Shown piece after piece: positions 27,083-37,803 of a stretch of 64,000 nt of DNA (positions are counted from its first letter, which is position 1; each line of letters starts with the position of its first letter). Source of the DNA: Helicobacter sp. 11S02629-2 (lineage in GTDB: Bacteria > Campylobacterota > Campylobacteria > Campylobacterales > Helicobacteraceae); assembly GCF_002272875.1 (NCBI RefSeq), contig NZ_MLAN01000003.1, positions 1-64,000 of the forward strand, read 5' to 3'. The notes below the pieces were generated by a model, which was not told where the DNA came from, searched no databases, and saw only the letters and a program-made list of their open reading frames with translations. The position numbers and the translations under genes were made by a program.

Positions 27083-28678
27083 CTAATATCTAGTAACTTT
27101 ACTATGCAGCTCAGCATATCGTATCAAAGAATCTAAAATCATAGAGGTTTTTAACTGCTGAACCTGCTCACTACCATTTGAATTAACCAGATGCATAAGC
27201 TCTGAGTAACTTGGTAGTTGCTGAGATTTTATATTATAAATCAAAGCTTTAGTATTATTTGCCAGCCACACTATGCCTTTTTTATTATATGACTGAAAAA
27301 TATTCCTCAAAGCTACATTAATGTCATCTTTACTTAACCCATTTATATTAATCTTGCCTGCATCAGCAGCACTTACTAACCCAAAGTCTATAAGTCCGCT
27401 TGTATCTTTTAGCTCTTTATTAGCCACATCTTTAATATAGCTTGCCCTTTTTTTTACTATCAAGTCTTTTTTTGCTGCATCTTTAGCTAACTCAAAACTT
27501 AAAGGCTCTTTATCTTTGGAATCTAAAATACTCATAGTTATATATGAGTTATTATTAACATGTGGCTCTAAAAGCTTAGCCTTAGTCGTATGCATCTTAT
27601 CTAACTCTGTTATGATAGCTGGCACAAGGGCTTTAGTGTTTTCATCAAAGCTTAAGGCATGCACTTTTATAGAGCCTTTTGCTATATCTACACCATTATC
27701 CCTTGCATCTTTTAAAGCCTTTATTTCTGAAGAGCTTGCATCTATAATAGAGTTCATATCGTTTTGATTTTCTTCTTTTGTCTTAGAAAGATCAGCAGTT
27801 TTTAAATAGACTTCTGCAAACTTTGCAAGGTTGCTAGCAAGCTGCTTTTTAGCATCTAATATGACTTTATCTTTAGCTTCATCATAAGGTAAAACTTCTC
27901 CATTAGAATCTAGATACTTAAACTTATTTTCTTCATAAAACTTTTGTATCTCAGCATCAGTTATAGGCAAAGAATCTGCATTAATATTTATATAAGCAAC
28001 CTTATATTTTATTGGAGTGGTATAAGCGTTTTTATGACCTTCCCAGTACTTTTTAACTTCATCTTCACTTACGCTAACTTTTATATTACTAGCATCTAGA
28101 TACTTTAGCTGCAACTCATCTTTTATATTAAAAGCACTTAAAAAAGCATCTACTTCATAGCTAGAAGCTGGAAAAAGGCTAATTGAGATCATAGTCTGTC
28201 TTAAAAGTTCAGTTGCTATTTGAGATTCTACATCACTTGGCTTTCTATGAGTGCTAGCTACATACTCTTTATACTTTTGAGGATCAAAAACTCCATTAGT
28301 CTGAAACTCTGGTATGTTTTGTAAGTAGCCTCTAATCTGTTCTGGAGTTACTTTTATGCCAAGTTTTTCAGCATAAGAGCGAATCAAAGCTTCGCTAATA
28401 AGCCTATCAAGTGCTACCTTATCAAGACCTAAAGACTTAGCTTCTGCATCATCTATCTGATTTCCATGTTGTGAAAAGGTACTCATAACGTTTTGATACT
28501 CATTTTGATACTCTTCATCTGATATGTAGATATCACCCACCCTAGCAACTGACCCTGGGTGACCAAAACTAAAAGCATTTGCCCCCCAGCCAACAACACC
28601 AGCAGCTACTAATGCAATAACACTAATCCAAACGGTAATAACTAGATATTTCTTATGCCTCTGCATCCAATCGAGCAT
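27083..28678 (-). CDS. PpiD/SurA-like membrane-anchored periplasmic chaperone
   Basis: One membrane anchor (YLVITVWISVIALVAAGVV, about residues 11-29) precedes a large periplasmic part of 531 residues total. The region of about 40-190 matches the SurA N-terminal chaperone domain (VGDIYISDEEYQNEYQNVM, DRLISEALIRSYAEKLGIKV). A clear parvulin PPIase signature is not visible, so prolyl isomerase activity is doubtful. The order with ftsA-ftsZ matches H. pylori HP0977-HP0979. It probably helps fold outer-membrane and secreted proteins. Confidence 0.85.
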   Translation of the reverse strand: MLDWMQRHKKYLVITVWISVIALVAAGVVGWGANAFSFGHPGSVARVGDIYISDEEYQNEYQNVMSTFSQHGNQIDDAEAKSLGLDKVALDRLISEALIRSYAEKLGIKVTPEQIRGYLQNIPEFQTNGVFDPQKYKEYVASTHRKPSDVESQIATELLRQTMISISLFPASSYEVDAFLSAFNIKDELQLKYLDASNIKVSVSEDEVKKYWEGHKNAYTTPIKYKVAYININADSLPITDAEIQKFYEENKFKYLDSNGEVLPYDEAKDKVILDAKKQLASNLAKFAEVYLKTADLSKTKEENQNDMNSIIDASSSEIKALKDARDNGVDIAKGSIKVHALSFDENTKALVPAIITELDKMHTTKAKLLEPHVNNNSYITMSILDSKDKEPLSFELAKDAAKKDLIVKKRASYIKDVANKELKDTSGLIDFGLVSAADAGKININGLSKDDINVALRNIFQSYNKKGIVWLANNTKALIYNIKSQQLPSYSELMHLVNSNGSEQVQQLKTSMILDSLIRYAELHSKVTRY

Positions 28679-28772
28679 CTATTGCCTTTATGCGTAAATA
28701 CGTGATATGTAAGTCTAGATTATAACAGAAGTTCGATCCTTTAAGGACTGAAGGGATTAAGCACCAAAGGCT

Positions 28773-29231
28773 TTATAATAAAATAAATCTAAGACTAACT
28801 TTTATCATATCACCATCTTTCTTTGTAGTTAAATGGCTAATGTAAACAAAGTTAAGATTTTCAAGCTTTCTTAGTGCTTCCATAGCGTCTTGTAGGCTTC
28901 CTTCGTAGTTTAGCTCATAAGTTTGTATGCTTAAAGTTGGAGATAAATCTATCTTTTTAGCACTGCAAAAAGATTCTTTACAGTTGTTTAACAAAATAAC
29001 ATCTTGCAAAATAGTCGGCATAAAAGTTTTTAACTTTGCCTCTAAATCTATACTTTTTGTATCGCTTTTTAAACTTATTTTTTCATCATGAAAGAAATAG
29101 TTAAACTTTTGCTGCAATAAAGAATCAAACTTAGAAGATAGTACTAACAAAAATGCCAAACTAAGCACATAAAATATAACTAGCTCTTTTAAACTTTTAC
29201 TTCTTAGATAAACCATTAAACTTTCAAACAT
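28773..29231 (-). CDS. Single-pass membrane protein of unknown function
   Basis: 152 residues with one membrane helix near the N-terminus (ELVIFYVLSLAFLLVLS, about 16-32) and a periplasmic domain. The last third (GSLQDAMEALRKLENLNFVY, then KVSLRFILL) has the ferredoxin-like pattern of PilO/GspM-type assembly proteins; this is a weak resemblance. Two cysteines (NCKESFC) may form a disulfide. It is 94 bp upstream of the PpiD-like gene on the same strand. Confidence 0.6.
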   Translation of the reverse strand: MFESLMVYLRSKSLKELVIFYVLSLAFLLVLSSKFDSLLQQKFNYFFHDEKISLKSDTKSIDLEAKLKTFMPTILQDVILLNNCKESFCSAKKIDLSPTLSIQTYELNYEGSLQDAMEALRKLENLNFVYISHLTTKKDGDMIKVSLRFILL

Positions 29232-29264
29232 CTTAATACTTCTTTTTTTGACTTATAGCTTTAC

Positions 29265-29288
29265 TTTATAGAATCTAGATTCCATAAA
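29265..29288. repeat. Palindrome built from GAATCT/AGATTC
   Basis: TTTATAGAATCT joined to AGATTCCATAAA is a 24-bp inverted repeat with one mismatch. It lies 34 bp upstream of the start of the membrane-protein gene, between that gene and gltA. It is one of several such pairs in the window. Confidence 0.7.
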
Positions 29289-29366
29289 ACTTAATAATAG
29301 ATTTTTTAAGATTTTAGCATATGCCCTTATGGATACAAAAGGGCTTTATAGGAGGACAAGTAAGGC

Positions 29367-29392
29367 CTATAAGCTAAAAGCCTAGCTTATAG
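29367..29392. terminator. Hairpin downstream of gltA
   Basis: CTATAAGCT (29367-29375) pairs perfectly with AGCTTATAG (29384-29392) across an 8-base loop, about 28 bp after the gltA stop on the minus strand. No strong T-run follows. Confidence 0.4.
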
Positions 29393-29420
29393 TTTAATGC
29401 ATCAATTAATGCGCGCTTCA

Positions 29421-30728
29421 CTACTTACCTAAGTAAACCTGTCTTGGACGAGTGATTCTAGCTTTTGGATTTTTCATATGCTCAAGTAGTTGTGCACACC
29501 AACCCGGCATCCTACCTATAGCAAAGATAGGTGTGAAAAGCTCAGTTGGAATCTTAAGTGCGCTTAAGATGATACCTGAGTAAAAGTCTACGTTTGGATA
29601 TAGTTTTTTCTCTATAAAGTAAGGATCATGAAGTGCTACTTCTTCTACTTTATCAGCTATATCGCTAAGTCTAGTATCCATCTTAATACCTTTGCTTGCT
29701 AGCTCATCTTTTAGTCCTTTTAGGATTTTTGCTCGTGGGTCATAGTTTTTATAAACCCTATGTCCAAAGCCCATAAGTCTGAAAGGATTATTATGATCTT
29801 TTGCCATGTCTATGTACTTATCTACATTTTTCACATCGCCTATCATTTTAAGCTGAGAAAGTACGCTCTCATTAGCCCCACCGTGAGATGGTCCCCAAAG
29901 TGCGTTAATACCAGCACTTATAGCAGCATAAGGATGAACGCCTGTGCTTGCTACGTTTCTAACAGTTGTAGTAGATGCATTTTGCCCATGGTCTGCATGA
30001 AGGATAAAAATCTTATCAAGTGCTTGGATTTCAAGTGGACTTATCTCTTCTTCGCCTTTTAAAGTCTGCTTCAACCTGCCATAAGGATAGCCCCTTAACA
30101 TATATAAGAAGTTTTCTACATAAGGTTTAGTTATATCTGGATCTATAAAAGGTGCGCCAACTGAGTTTCTATAGCAGTAAGCAACCATGGTTGGAATCTT
30201 AGCTATTATCCTTCTTGCCATGACTTGGTAAGCATCTTCTTCTTCACTATCTGGAAGATTAAGTCTTACGTGCTCATGATAAACAGTTGCTAATACGCTT
30301 ACTATGGCAGATAAAGCAGCCATAGGGTGGGCTTTATCTGGGAAAACATTAAATATATCTTTTAGTCTTCTATGCAAAAAGCTTCTGTGTCTTAACTCAA
30401 GGTCAAAGAGTTTAGATTCATCAGCAGTCTTTGGCAAGAAGTCATCATCACTTATTAAAAATTTACATATATCTGTAAAGTGGTATTTATTAACTAGGTC
30501 TTGAACTAGGATTCCTTTATAGTAAAGTTCACCTTTTGCTCCATCTATATAACTTATAGTGCTTTCACAGGCGGCAGTTGACCCATAACCTGGATCATAG
30601 GAAAAAATCTTTGCTTTTTCATAAAGTTTGCTAAAGTCTATAGCGTCTGGCCCTCTAGTACATTTTATTAGATCAAAATCAAAACTTTCATGTGTTTCAT
30701 TATTAGTGAGAGTTACAGTACCCATCAT
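29421..30728 (-). CDS. gltA: Citrate synthase
   Basis: Condenses oxaloacetate with acetyl-CoA at TCA entry. Hallmarks: [22 protein letters not shown] (catalytic His), [14 protein letters not shown] (second His), [15 protein letters not shown], and [13 protein letters not shown] (aspartate replaced locally by the FYSG form). The length of 435 residues is that of type II bacterial enzymes. It is divergent from icd, with 133 bp between starts. Confidence 0.97.
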   Translation of the reverse strand: MMGTVTLTNNETHESFDFDLIKCTRGPDAIDFSKLYEKAKIFSYDPGYGSTAACESTISYIDGAKGELYYKGILVQDLVNKYHFTDICKFLISDDDFLPKTADESKLFDLELRHRSFLHRRLKDIFNVFPDKAHPMAALSAIVSVLATVYHEHVRLNLPDSEEEDAYQVMARRIIAKIPTMVAYCYRNSVGAPFIDPDITKPYVENFLYMLRGYPYGRLKQTLKGEEEISPLEIQALDKIFILHADHGQNASTTTVRNVASTGVHPYAAISAGINALWGPSHGGANESVLSQLKMIGDVKNVDKYIDMAKDHNNPFRLMGFGHRVYKNYDPRAKILKGLKDELASKGIKMDTRLSDIADKVEEVALHDPYFIEKKLYPNVDFYSGIILSALKIPTELFTPIFAIGRMPGWCAQLLEHMKNPKARITRPRQVYLGK

Positions 30729-30861
30729 ATTGCCTTTAAATTTGAATTGAACTTGATTCTACACGCTAAAGATAAAAAAAGCCCAAAAACATAACCTTTT
30801 TAAACAAGTTTATATCTTTTGCAGTTACAATTAAAGACATATATTATTTTTAGGAGAACTT

Positions 30862-32145
30862 ATGAGTACCTATAGTCCAAAATTTTTACAAAAGCCTACA
30901 AGTGGCGAAACTATAACAGTAGATTCTAGTGGCAAGCTAAATGTCCCAAACAACCCAGTTATACCTTTCATAGAAGGCGATGGAATCGGAGTTGACATCA
31001 CACCAGCTATGATAAAAGTGGTAGATGCAGCAGTAGAAAAAGCATACAAAGGCACTAAAAAGATCACTTGGTATGAAGTGTATGCGGGAGAAAAGTGTTT
31101 CAATAAGTTTAAGGGCGAAAAGTCTCTTACTCCAATGGAGCAGTGGCTTTTACCAGATACTATAGATGCACTAAACCACTATAAGGTATCTATAAAAGGA
31201 CCACTAACTACTCCTATAGGCGAAGGCTTTAGAAGCTTGAATGTGGCATTAAGACAAACTATGGATCTATATGTCTGCCTAAGGCCAGTTAGATGGTATG
31301 GAAGTCCAAGTCCAGTAAAAGAGCCGGGCAAGGTTGATATGGTGATATTCCGTGAAAATAGCGAAGATATCTATGCTGGGATAGAGTTTGCTGAAGGTAC
31401 TCCAGAAGTCAAAAAGCTAATCAACTTCTTAGAAAAAGACATGGGCGTAACTAAGATAAGATTCCCTAATACTAGCGGTATAGGCATCAAACCTATAAGC
31501 AAAGAAGGCACTGATAGACTAGTAAGAAAAGCCTTGCAGTACGCTATAGATAATGATAGAGATTCTGTTACGATAGTACACAAAGGTAATATCATGAAGT
31601 ACACTGAAGGTGCTTTTATGAAATGGGGTTACGCACTAGCTAAAAAAGAATTTGGTGCAGTTGAGATAGATAAAGGACCATGGTGTAAGTTTAAAAGTCC
31701 AAAAACTGGCAAAGAAATAGTAGTAAAAGACGTTATAGCTGATGCCTTTTTACAACAGATCTTACTTCGCCCAGCAGAATATGATGTCATAGCTACTATG
31801 AATTTAAATGGTGATTATATAAGTGACGCTCTAGCTGCTATGGTAGGAGGTATAGGTATAGCACCAGGGGCTAATCTAAATGATACTGTAGGTATGTTTG
31901 AAGCAACACACGGCACAGCTCCAAAGTACGCTGGACTTGATAAAGTTAACCCGGGCTCTATAATACTAAGTGCTGAGATGATGTTAAAACATATGGGTTG
32001 GCATGAAGCAGCAAAACTGATAGTTGATTCTATGATCAAGTCTATAGAATCTAAAAAAGTGACTTATGACTTTGCGAGATTGATGGATGGAGCAAAAGAA
32101 GTTAAGTGCTCTGAGTTTGCTGATGTTATGATTTCACATATGTAG
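30862..32145 (+). CDS. icd: Isocitrate dehydrogenase, NADP-type
   Basis: Oxidises isocitrate to 2-oxoglutarate. Isocitrate contacts are in [37 protein letters not shown] and [19 protein letters not shown] are also diagnostic. [25 protein letters not shown] holds the metal-binding aspartates and [11 protein letters not shown] the cofactor loop. The length of 427 residues is near E. coli Icd (416). A strong AGGAGAA precedes the ATG. Divergence from gltA suggests paired control of the oxidative TCA branch. Confidence 0.97.
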   Translation: MSTYSPKFLQKPTSGETITVDSSGKLNVPNNPVIPFIEGDGIGVDITPAMIKVVDAAVEKAYKGTKKITWYEVYAGEKCFNKFKGEKSLTPMEQWLLPDTIDALNHYKVSIKGPLTTPIGEGFRSLNVALRQTMDLYVCLRPVRWYGSPSPVKEPGKVDMVIFRENSEDIYAGIEFAEGTPEVKKLINFLEKDMGVTKIRFPNTSGIGIKPISKEGTDRLVRKALQYAIDNDRDSVTIVHKGNIMKYTEGAFMKWGYALAKKEFGAVEIDKGPWCKFKSPKTGKEIVVKDVIADAFLQQILLRPAEYDVIATMNLNGDYISDALAAMVGGIGIAPGANLNDTVGMFEATHGTAPKYAGLDKVNPGSIILSAEMMLKHMGWHEAAKLIVDSMIKSIESKKVTYDFARLMDGAKEVKCSEFADVMISHM

Positions 32146-32392
32146 TTTTTTGAATCTTAATTTAATGTATAGAATCTAGCCTTGTAAAAGGCTGGGTCAC
32201 TCTTATAGTTTATACCATCAATCAAGATAGATTATGTTAACTTCTAGCTTTATTTTTATAAAAACCCTTGCCCTAACTTCTAATGCTGTGAATTATTATT
32301 GATGTTTTGATATCATGGCTTAAATTAGCCTAAGCTTTAAAGTAGCACTTTAAAAAAGAGGTAAATTTACATCACAACTAAGGATTAATAAC

Positions 32393-32854
32393 ATGAAAAT
32401 GCTAAAAGCACTAATCGTAGGACTATTTATATGGCAAGGTATGGCTATGGCTAATGACTTCACTCCAAAGTATGACTTACTAGTTAAAAAAAGTAATAAA
32501 AGCTTTGAAGACACTTACAACGCCTTAGTAAACTTCCTAAAGGCTAAAAATATACCTATATTTGCAGACATAGACCACAAACAAAACGCGGTTGATGTAA
32601 AACTAGAGCTAAACCCAACTCGCGTTGTAATATTTGGGAATCCAAAAGTGGGCACTTTTTTAATGCAAGATAATCAAGAGATAGCTTTTGAACTACCTTT
32701 AAGAATGGCTATATGGCAAGATGCTAAAGGGCAAGTTTTTATCGCTATCAATGATATGAAAAAGTTACAAAAAATCTATAATCTTAAAAATCAAAAAGTA
32801 GTAGACAACATAGAGACTTTTTTAACTACTGTTGCAAATGAAGTAACCAAATAG
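32393..32854 (+). CDS. Periplasmic DUF302-family protein
   Basis: The signal peptide (MLKALIVGLFIWQGMAMA) is followed by a DUF302-type domain: SFEDTYNALVNFLKAKNIPIFADIDH, then PTRVVIFGNPKVGTFLMQDN and IAFELPLRMAIW. These segments match the domain well. The biochemical role of DUF302 proteins is not settled. It is a single gene facing the EI24 gene across a terminator. Confidence 0.85.
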   Translation: MKMLKALIVGLFIWQGMAMANDFTPKYDLLVKKSNKSFEDTYNALVNFLKAKNIPIFADIDHKQNAVDVKLELNPTRVVIFGNPKVGTFLMQDNQEIAFELPLRMAIWQDAKGQVFIAINDMKKLQKIYNLKNQKVVDNIETFLTTVANEVTK

Positions 32855-32877
32855 CAAGCTTTAAAGCTTTACTTTTT

Positions 32878-32901
32878 AAAAGCCTAAACTTTTAGGCTTT
32901 T
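32878..32901. terminator. Bidirectional terminator between convergent genes
   Basis: AAAAGCCTAAA (32878-32888) and TTTAGGCTTTT (32891-32901) are perfect 11-bp arms with a two-base centre. It lies 24 bp after the DUF302 gene stop and 17 bp before the stop of the opposite-strand EI24 gene; A/T ends give T-runs both ways. Confidence 0.85.
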
Positions 32902-32917
32902 ACCCTTCTTTCTTACT

Positions 32918-33718
32918 CTAAGATTCTAATATCTCAACATCTATAACATCTTCTTCATTTTTACCCTTAGGTGATCTTAACTCAAGTGCTGAAAACATAT
33001 AATGGGCTATCAAAAGGCTTTTTAGTGAGACGGTTAGTGAGTTAACTATAGGTATAAGACTAAGTATATAAAGTGGTATATTTAAGAAAAAAAGTGCTAA
33101 GGCATTAAACCTTAAAAACTGCTTGCAGTCTTTAGAATCCATCAAAGATAAGGCTACTTCATAGTTTAGATTTATGGCTTGGAATCTAAAAAAGAGATAA
33201 AGCAAAACTAAAGCGCTTATAAATCCTAGTCCTATAAAGTGAAGCAAGCTAAAGATAGCCCCTATAATACAAAGCTTTACCACGCTAGCAATTAGCACTT
33301 TTATAGAAGTAAGCGTGCTATCGCCAAAAGAAGCAGGAGTAAGTTTGATATGACTATAGTAGGTCTTATGTATATGACTTACAATTATGGGTGTATAAAA
33401 CATAGACATTATGACATTTACTACAACTAGCACAAAAGCACTAATTAATATTATCTCTATCCAAACTACAAGCTTTAAAAGAAGAGTAAGGACGTTAAAA
33501 CTACCACTACTGTGCATGTAAGAGACTATAAACTGTGGGAAGAGATTAACTAAGTGATCAAAATTTTCATACAAAATGATAAAACTAAGAACATAAACTA
33601 TGATTAAAATCACAAAAGATATGAAGTTTAAAAGCAGCATCTTTTTTGAGAAAAAATCACTTAATGTCCTACCTATAAACCCAGCCCCAAGCAACTGTTT
33701 TAGTAAAAAGAGTTTCAT
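32918..33718 (-). CDS. EI24/CysZ-like multi-pass membrane protein
   Basis: 266 residues with about four to six membrane segments, including LLLNFISFVILIIVYVLSFII, IILISAFVLVVVNVIMSMF, VKLCIIGAIFSLLHFIGLGFI and ALALFFLNIPLYILSLIP. The FYTPIIVSHIHKTYYS region between helices is typical of EI24-domain (formerly DUF540) proteins. The neighbourhood with PEB4/Cbf2 and fba repeats H. pylori HP0174-HP0176. CysZ relatives transport sulfate, but that function is not established for this branch. Confidence 0.78.
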   Translation of the reverse strand: MKLFLLKQLLGAGFIGRTLSDFFSKKMLLLNFISFVILIIVYVLSFIILYENFDHLVNLFPQFIVSYMHSSGSFNVLTLLLKLVVWIEIILISAFVLVVVNVIMSMFYTPIIVSHIHKTYYSHIKLTPASFGDSTLTSIKVLIASVVKLCIIGAIFSLLHFIGLGFISALVLLYLFFRFQAINLNYEVALSLMDSKDCKQFLRFNALALFFLNIPLYILSLIPIVNSLTVSLKSLLIAHYMFSALELRSPKGKNEEDVIDVEILES

Positions 33719-33859
33719 GGTCTCCCTTAAGATTTATTATGAAAATTTATAAAAATCGCATCCAAGTATGTCTAAAAGGAAGCAAAAACATAATTTTGCA
33801 TCATTAAAGTATTGTATCATTTAGAATCTAAATTCTAAAAACACCTTGGAGCAGACTAT

Positions 33860-34681
33860 ATGAAAAACAAAATGTTGAAATGCACTCTAGCATTAGCCAT
33901 GGCTGGGACACTAGCTTTAAACTTTGCAACTGCAAGAACTCTTGCCACAGTTAATGGAACTGTTATAGATGATAAGATTTTTGAAATGATTAAAAAGCAA
34001 AATCCAAGATTTAACTACGATGCACTATCCCCTCAAGAGCAAGGCAAAATCCTAGATCAACTAATAGACACAGTTTTAATATCAAATGAAGCCAAGAAAG
34101 AAAAGCTTGATGAAACTCCAGAGTACAAACAAGCCGTTAGTCAACTTTTAGTCCAACTTTGGATAGCAAGTGTTGCTAAAAAAGTACCTGCTGTAACTGA
34201 AGCAGAAGCTAAAAAGTTCTACAATGATAATAAATCCAAATTTGAAGAACAAAAAGCTACAGCAAGACATATCCTAGTATCAACTGAAGCAGAAGCTAAA
34301 AGCATCATAGATCAGCTAAACAAACAGCCTAAAACTAAAGTAGAAGATAAGTTTAAAGAGCTAGCAAACCAGCTTTCAATTGACCCAAGTTCAAAACAAT
34401 ATCAAAATGGTGGGTCTTTAGGTGAGTTTAACCTAAACAGTATGGTGCCAGCCTTTGCAGATGCTGTTAAAGATATGAAACCTAAAACTTACACTAAAAC
34501 TCCAGTTAGAACTCAGTTTGGCTACCATGTCATCTATCTAGATTCTATTAAAAAACCTGAAGTTGTAAGCTTTGATGAAGCTAAAAACGAGATCATGCAC
34601 AATCTTAGAGAAGTTAAAGTTCAACAAATCGTTCAAGACAAGGTGAAAAAATTCCGCGATAGTGCAAAAATTACATACTAA
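33860..34681 (+). CDS. PEB4/Cbf2-type periplasmic peptidyl-prolyl isomerase
   Basis: A SurA-like chaperone. The signal peptide (TLALAMAGTLALNFATA) precedes an N-terminal chaperone region (LDQLIDTVLISNEAKK), then a parvulin domain at about 130-230 with ARHILVSTEAEAKS, GGSLGEFNLNSMVPAFADAV and RTQFGYHVIYLD. The length of 273 residues matches C. jejuni PEB4 and H. pylori HP0175. It aids outer-membrane protein folding. The next gene, fba, begins 12 bp later. Confidence 0.95.
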   Translation: MKNKMLKCTLALAMAGTLALNFATARTLATVNGTVIDDKIFEMIKKQNPRFNYDALSPQEQGKILDQLIDTVLISNEAKKEKLDETPEYKQAVSQLLVQLWIASVAKKVPAVTEAEAKKFYNDNKSKFEEQKATARHILVSTEAEAKSIIDQLNKQPKTKVEDKFKELANQLSIDPSSKQYQNGGSLGEFNLNSMVPAFADAVKDMKPKTYTKTPVRTQFGYHVIYLDSIKKPEVVSFDEAKNEIMHNLREVKVQQIVQDKVKKFRDSAKITY

Positions 34682-34693
34682 AAAGGACTTTTA

Positions 34694-35617
34694 ATGTTGG
34701 TATTTGGACATGAGATCTTAGATAAGGCCAATAAAGAAAACTACGGCGTGGGTGCTTTTAACTTTGTAAACTTTGAGATGCTTAACGCCATCTTTACTGC
34801 TGCAAATATCGCTAACTCTCCTATATTTGTACAAGCAAGTGAAGGTGCTATAAAGTATATGGGCGCAGATATCGCTGTAAGTATGGTTCAAACCCTAGCA
34901 CAAAGATATCCGCACATACCAGTTAGCTTACATCTTGATCATGGGACTAGCTTTGAATCTTGTAAAAAAGCCATAGAAGCAGGCTTTAGCTCAGTTATGA
35001 TAGATGCATCTCACTATGACTTTGATAAAAATTTAGAGATGACTTCAAAAGTAGTGGATATGGCACACTCTTATGGCGTAAGTGTAGAAGCTGAGCTTGG
35101 GCGTTTGATGGGCATAGAGGATAATATATCAGTTGATGAAAAAGATGCAGTTTTAGTCAATCCTGATGAAGCAAAGGTTTTTGTAGAAAAAAGCAAGGTT
35201 GACTTTTTAGCCCCGGCAATTGGCACAAGTCATGGTGCTTTTAAGTTTAAAGGTGAGCCAAAGCTAGACTTTGAAAGACTAAAAAAGGTAAAAGAGCTAA
35301 CTAAGATTCCATTAGTTTTGCACGGTGCTAGTGCTATACCTGATTACGTAAGAGAAAGCTTTATAGAAAGTGGTGGCGAGCTTGGTAATAGTAAAGGAGT
35401 GCCATTTTCTTTTCTGCAAGAAGCAGTACGTGGCGGTATCAACAAAGTTAATACTGACACAGACTTAAGGATAGCTTTCATGGCTGAAGTTAGAAAAGTA
35501 GCTAACAATGATAGATCTCAGTTTGATTTAAGAAAGTTTTTTACACCTGCCCAAGAAGCTATGGTAAAAGTCATGGTTGAAAGAATGGAACTTTTAGGCA
35601 GTAGCAATAAGATATAA
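34694..35617 (+). CDS. fba: Class II fructose-bisphosphate aldolase
   Basis: Zinc enzyme that joins or cleaves triose phosphates; in these bacteria probably mainly gluconeogenic. YGVGAFNFVNFEMLNA starts the barrel; SLHLDHGTSFESCKKAI carries catalytic Asp and zinc His; VEAELGRLMGIED, GTSHGAFKFKGEP, LVLHGASAIP and NKVNTDTDLRIAF complete the set. The length of 307 residues matches the H. pylori enzyme. It is co-directional with the PEB4-like gene and pgi. Confidence 0.97.
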   Translation: MLVFGHEILDKANKENYGVGAFNFVNFEMLNAIFTAANIANSPIFVQASEGAIKYMGADIAVSMVQTLAQRYPHIPVSLHLDHGTSFESCKKAIEAGFSSVMIDASHYDFDKNLEMTSKVVDMAHSYGVSVEAELGRLMGIEDNISVDEKDAVLVNPDEAKVFVEKSKVDFLAPAIGTSHGAFKFKGEPKLDFERLKKVKELTKIPLVLHGASAIPDYVRESFIESGGELGNSKGVPFSFLQEAVRGGINKVNTDTDLRIAFMAEVRKVANNDRSQFDLRKFFTPAQEAMVKVMVERMELLGSSNKI

Positions 35618-35637
35618 GCTTATAGATAAAAGGTTAA

Positions 35638-36888
35638 GTGATGATAGGGTTTAAGCAGTTTTTTCCAGAGAGTTATGAGAAAAAAGACTTAGATTCTGTC
35701 TTTGATAAGATAGTAGCTGAAAAAGATACTGACATCACTGGCTACTATAACTTACCTTTTGAAACCAAAGCCCTTGATGATACAGCCGCTTATATTAAAA
35801 GAAATGCAAACATCTTAAGTACTCTCTCCCACATAGTCATAATTGGCATAGGTGGAAGCTCTCTTGGCATAAAAGCACTAGATAATATGCTTTATCACCT
35901 GCCTAATAGAAAAGACATCTCTTTAAAGTTTTTAGAACACACTGACCCAGTTAAGATAAAAAAGTCTATAAAAAAGATAAAGCTTCAAAGCACACTTTTT
36001 ATAGTCATATCTAAAAGTGGTACTACTATAGAGACAACCTCTCTTATGAAGTATGCTGTGCATACCTTTTCTTTACTTGACAAAAACCTCAAGCAACGCC
36101 TTTTAGTCATCACTGATAAAGATTCAAAGCTTCATGAGTGGGCTAAAAATCACGAAGTAGAACATGTCTGCATAAAGCCTAATATCGGTGGGCGATTTTG
36201 TGTCTTAAGTAGTGTTGGAATCTTAGCCTTAGAACTGCTAGGCTATGATGTTAATGCCATCTTAAGAGGCGCTAGAGTTATGGCTACTAACTTTTTTGAA
36301 AGACGCGAAGAGCACATACTACAAAAAGCACTCTTTATGGCCAAACACGCCAGCACTTATAGAATCAATATCTTATTTTCCTACTCAAGTTCATTTAGCG
36401 ATTTTAATCTTTGGTATGCACAACTTTGGGGTGAAAGCCTAGGTAAGATAAACAAAGATGGCAAAAATATAGGGCTTACGCCTATTGGCCTTATAGGGAG
36501 TATAGATCAGCACTCATTCTTGCAGCTTATACTTCAAGGGCTAAAAGATAAAACTGTGACTTTTTTAGGCATACATAAAGATAGCTACAGTGAGCCTTCC
36601 ATACCTGATATAAACTTTAAAGAGTTAGAAAATACTAACTTTGTTAATGGTATCTCTTTTGCAAAGCTTTTAAGTGCCCAGCAAATCGCCACCATGCAAA
36701 CCATAAAAGAAGCTAACATCCCTTTAGATTCTATAGAGCTAGATCACTTAAATGAAGAAAGTGCAGGATCACTTATAATGTACTATGAACTGCTAACTTC
36801 AGCCGTTGGCTGCATCTTTGATATAAACACTTACAATCAACCAGCAGTAGAGTTAGGAAAAGCCAAACTAAAAACTATACTAAACTAA
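35638..36888 (+). CDS. pgi: Glucose-6-phosphate isomerase, short form
   Basis: Interconverts glucose-6-P and fructose-6-P. HIVIIGIGGSSLGIKALDNM binds sugar phosphate; FIVISKSGTTIETTSLMKY and IGGRFCVLSSVGILALELLG follow; SIDQHSFLQLILQGLKD carries the catalytic region. The 416 residues resemble the compact Campylobacter type more than the approximately 545-residue H. pylori enzyme. It is 20 bp after fba and 15 bp before truB. Confidence 0.95.
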   Translation: MMIGFKQFFPESYEKKDLDSVFDKIVAEKDTDITGYYNLPFETKALDDTAAYIKRNANILSTLSHIVIIGIGGSSLGIKALDNMLYHLPNRKDISLKFLEHTDPVKIKKSIKKIKLQSTLFIVISKSGTTIETTSLMKYAVHTFSLLDKNLKQRLLVITDKDSKLHEWAKNHEVEHVCIKPNIGGRFCVLSSVGILALELLGYDVNAILRGARVMATNFFERREEHILQKALFMAKHASTYRINILFSYSSSFSDFNLWYAQLWGESLGKINKDGKNIGLTPIGLIGSIDQHSFLQLILQGLKDKTVTFLGIHKDSYSEPSIPDINFKELENTNFVNGISFAKLLSAQQIATMQTIKEANIPLDSIELDHLNEESAGSLIMYYELLTSAVGCIFDINTYNQPAVELGKAKLKTILN

Positions 36889-36903
36889 CAAAGGCTAAGA
36901 TTA

Positions 36904-37803
36904 ATGCTAGCCCTTGCTTATAAACCGCCTAATATTTCAAGTTTCTACTTTGCAAAGCTTGTCAAAAAAGCTTTAAATAAAGAAGGCTTTGCTATAGATA
37001 AAGTAGGCTTTAGTGGCACACTAGATCCTTTCGCCAAAGGGCAGCTTTTGCTTGCTTTTAACTCTTATACTAGATTCTTATCTCATATAGAAATGCCTTT
37101 TAAAACCTATAAAGCCACCATCTTTTTAGGACTAGAAAGCAAGAGCTTAGATACTGAAAACATCACTAGCTTAAAAGATGAAAAAAAGCTAAAAAAAGAC
37201 TTAGTTTTAAAAACACTGCATGAGTTAAATGGCACTTTAAGCTACACTCCTCCTAGCTTTAGTGCTAAGCTAGTTGATGGCAAAAGAGCTTATGCACTAA
37301 GCAGAGAAGGAAAAGAAGTAAGCTTAAAAGCCGCTAGTATGGAAGTTTCTAACTTAAAGCTACTAAACTACACGCACCCTTTTTTAAGCTTTGAAGTAAG
37401 TGTCAGCAAAGGAGGCTATATAAGAAGCCTAAGCGAGATAATCTGTGCTAGATTACAAGTAAGTGGTGCCCTTTGTAGTCTAGAACGCCTTAGTGAGGGA
37501 AGTCTTAGCTATGAAAGTAAGCTTAAAACCAATAAGCCTATAAGCCTAAGTATAAATATGCCTAGTAGTTATGGCATCAAGCAAGACATAAAACTCTTGC
37601 CCCTAGACTTAGAAAAGACACTGCCATATGTTACAATTAAGCTTTTTAGTCACGAAGATCTCGCCTTAAATGGCGCTAAGTTCAAGTTAGAAGACAAAGA
37701 AGCTGGAATCTACCTAGCAGACTTTGGAAAAAGCTTTGGTCTCATAGAAGTAATGGAAAACAAAGAGATTAGATATATATTAAACAGGATAGGCAAATGC
37801 TAA
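36904..37803 (+). CDS. truB: tRNA pseudouridine-55 synthase
   Basis: Makes the T-loop pseudouridine. The catalytic aspartate is D41 in [34 protein letters not shown] and [21 protein letters not shown] follow, and [16 protein letters not shown] is the thumb region. The length of 299 residues is usual. Its end overlaps the csrA start by 7 bp. Confidence 0.95.
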   Translation: MLALAYKPPNISSFYFAKLVKKALNKEGFAIDKVGFSGTLDPFAKGQLLLAFNSYTRFLSHIEMPFKTYKATIFLGLESKSLDTENITSLKDEKKLKKDLVLKTLHELNGTLSYTPPSFSAKLVDGKRAYALSREGKEVSLKAASMEVSNLKLLNYTHPFLSFEVSVSKGGYIRSLSEIICARLQVSGALCSLERLSEGSLSYESKLKTNKPISLSINMPSSYGIKQDIKLLPLDLEKTLPYVTIKLFSHEDLALNGAKFKLEDKEAGIYLADFGKSFGLIEVMENKEIRYILNRIGKC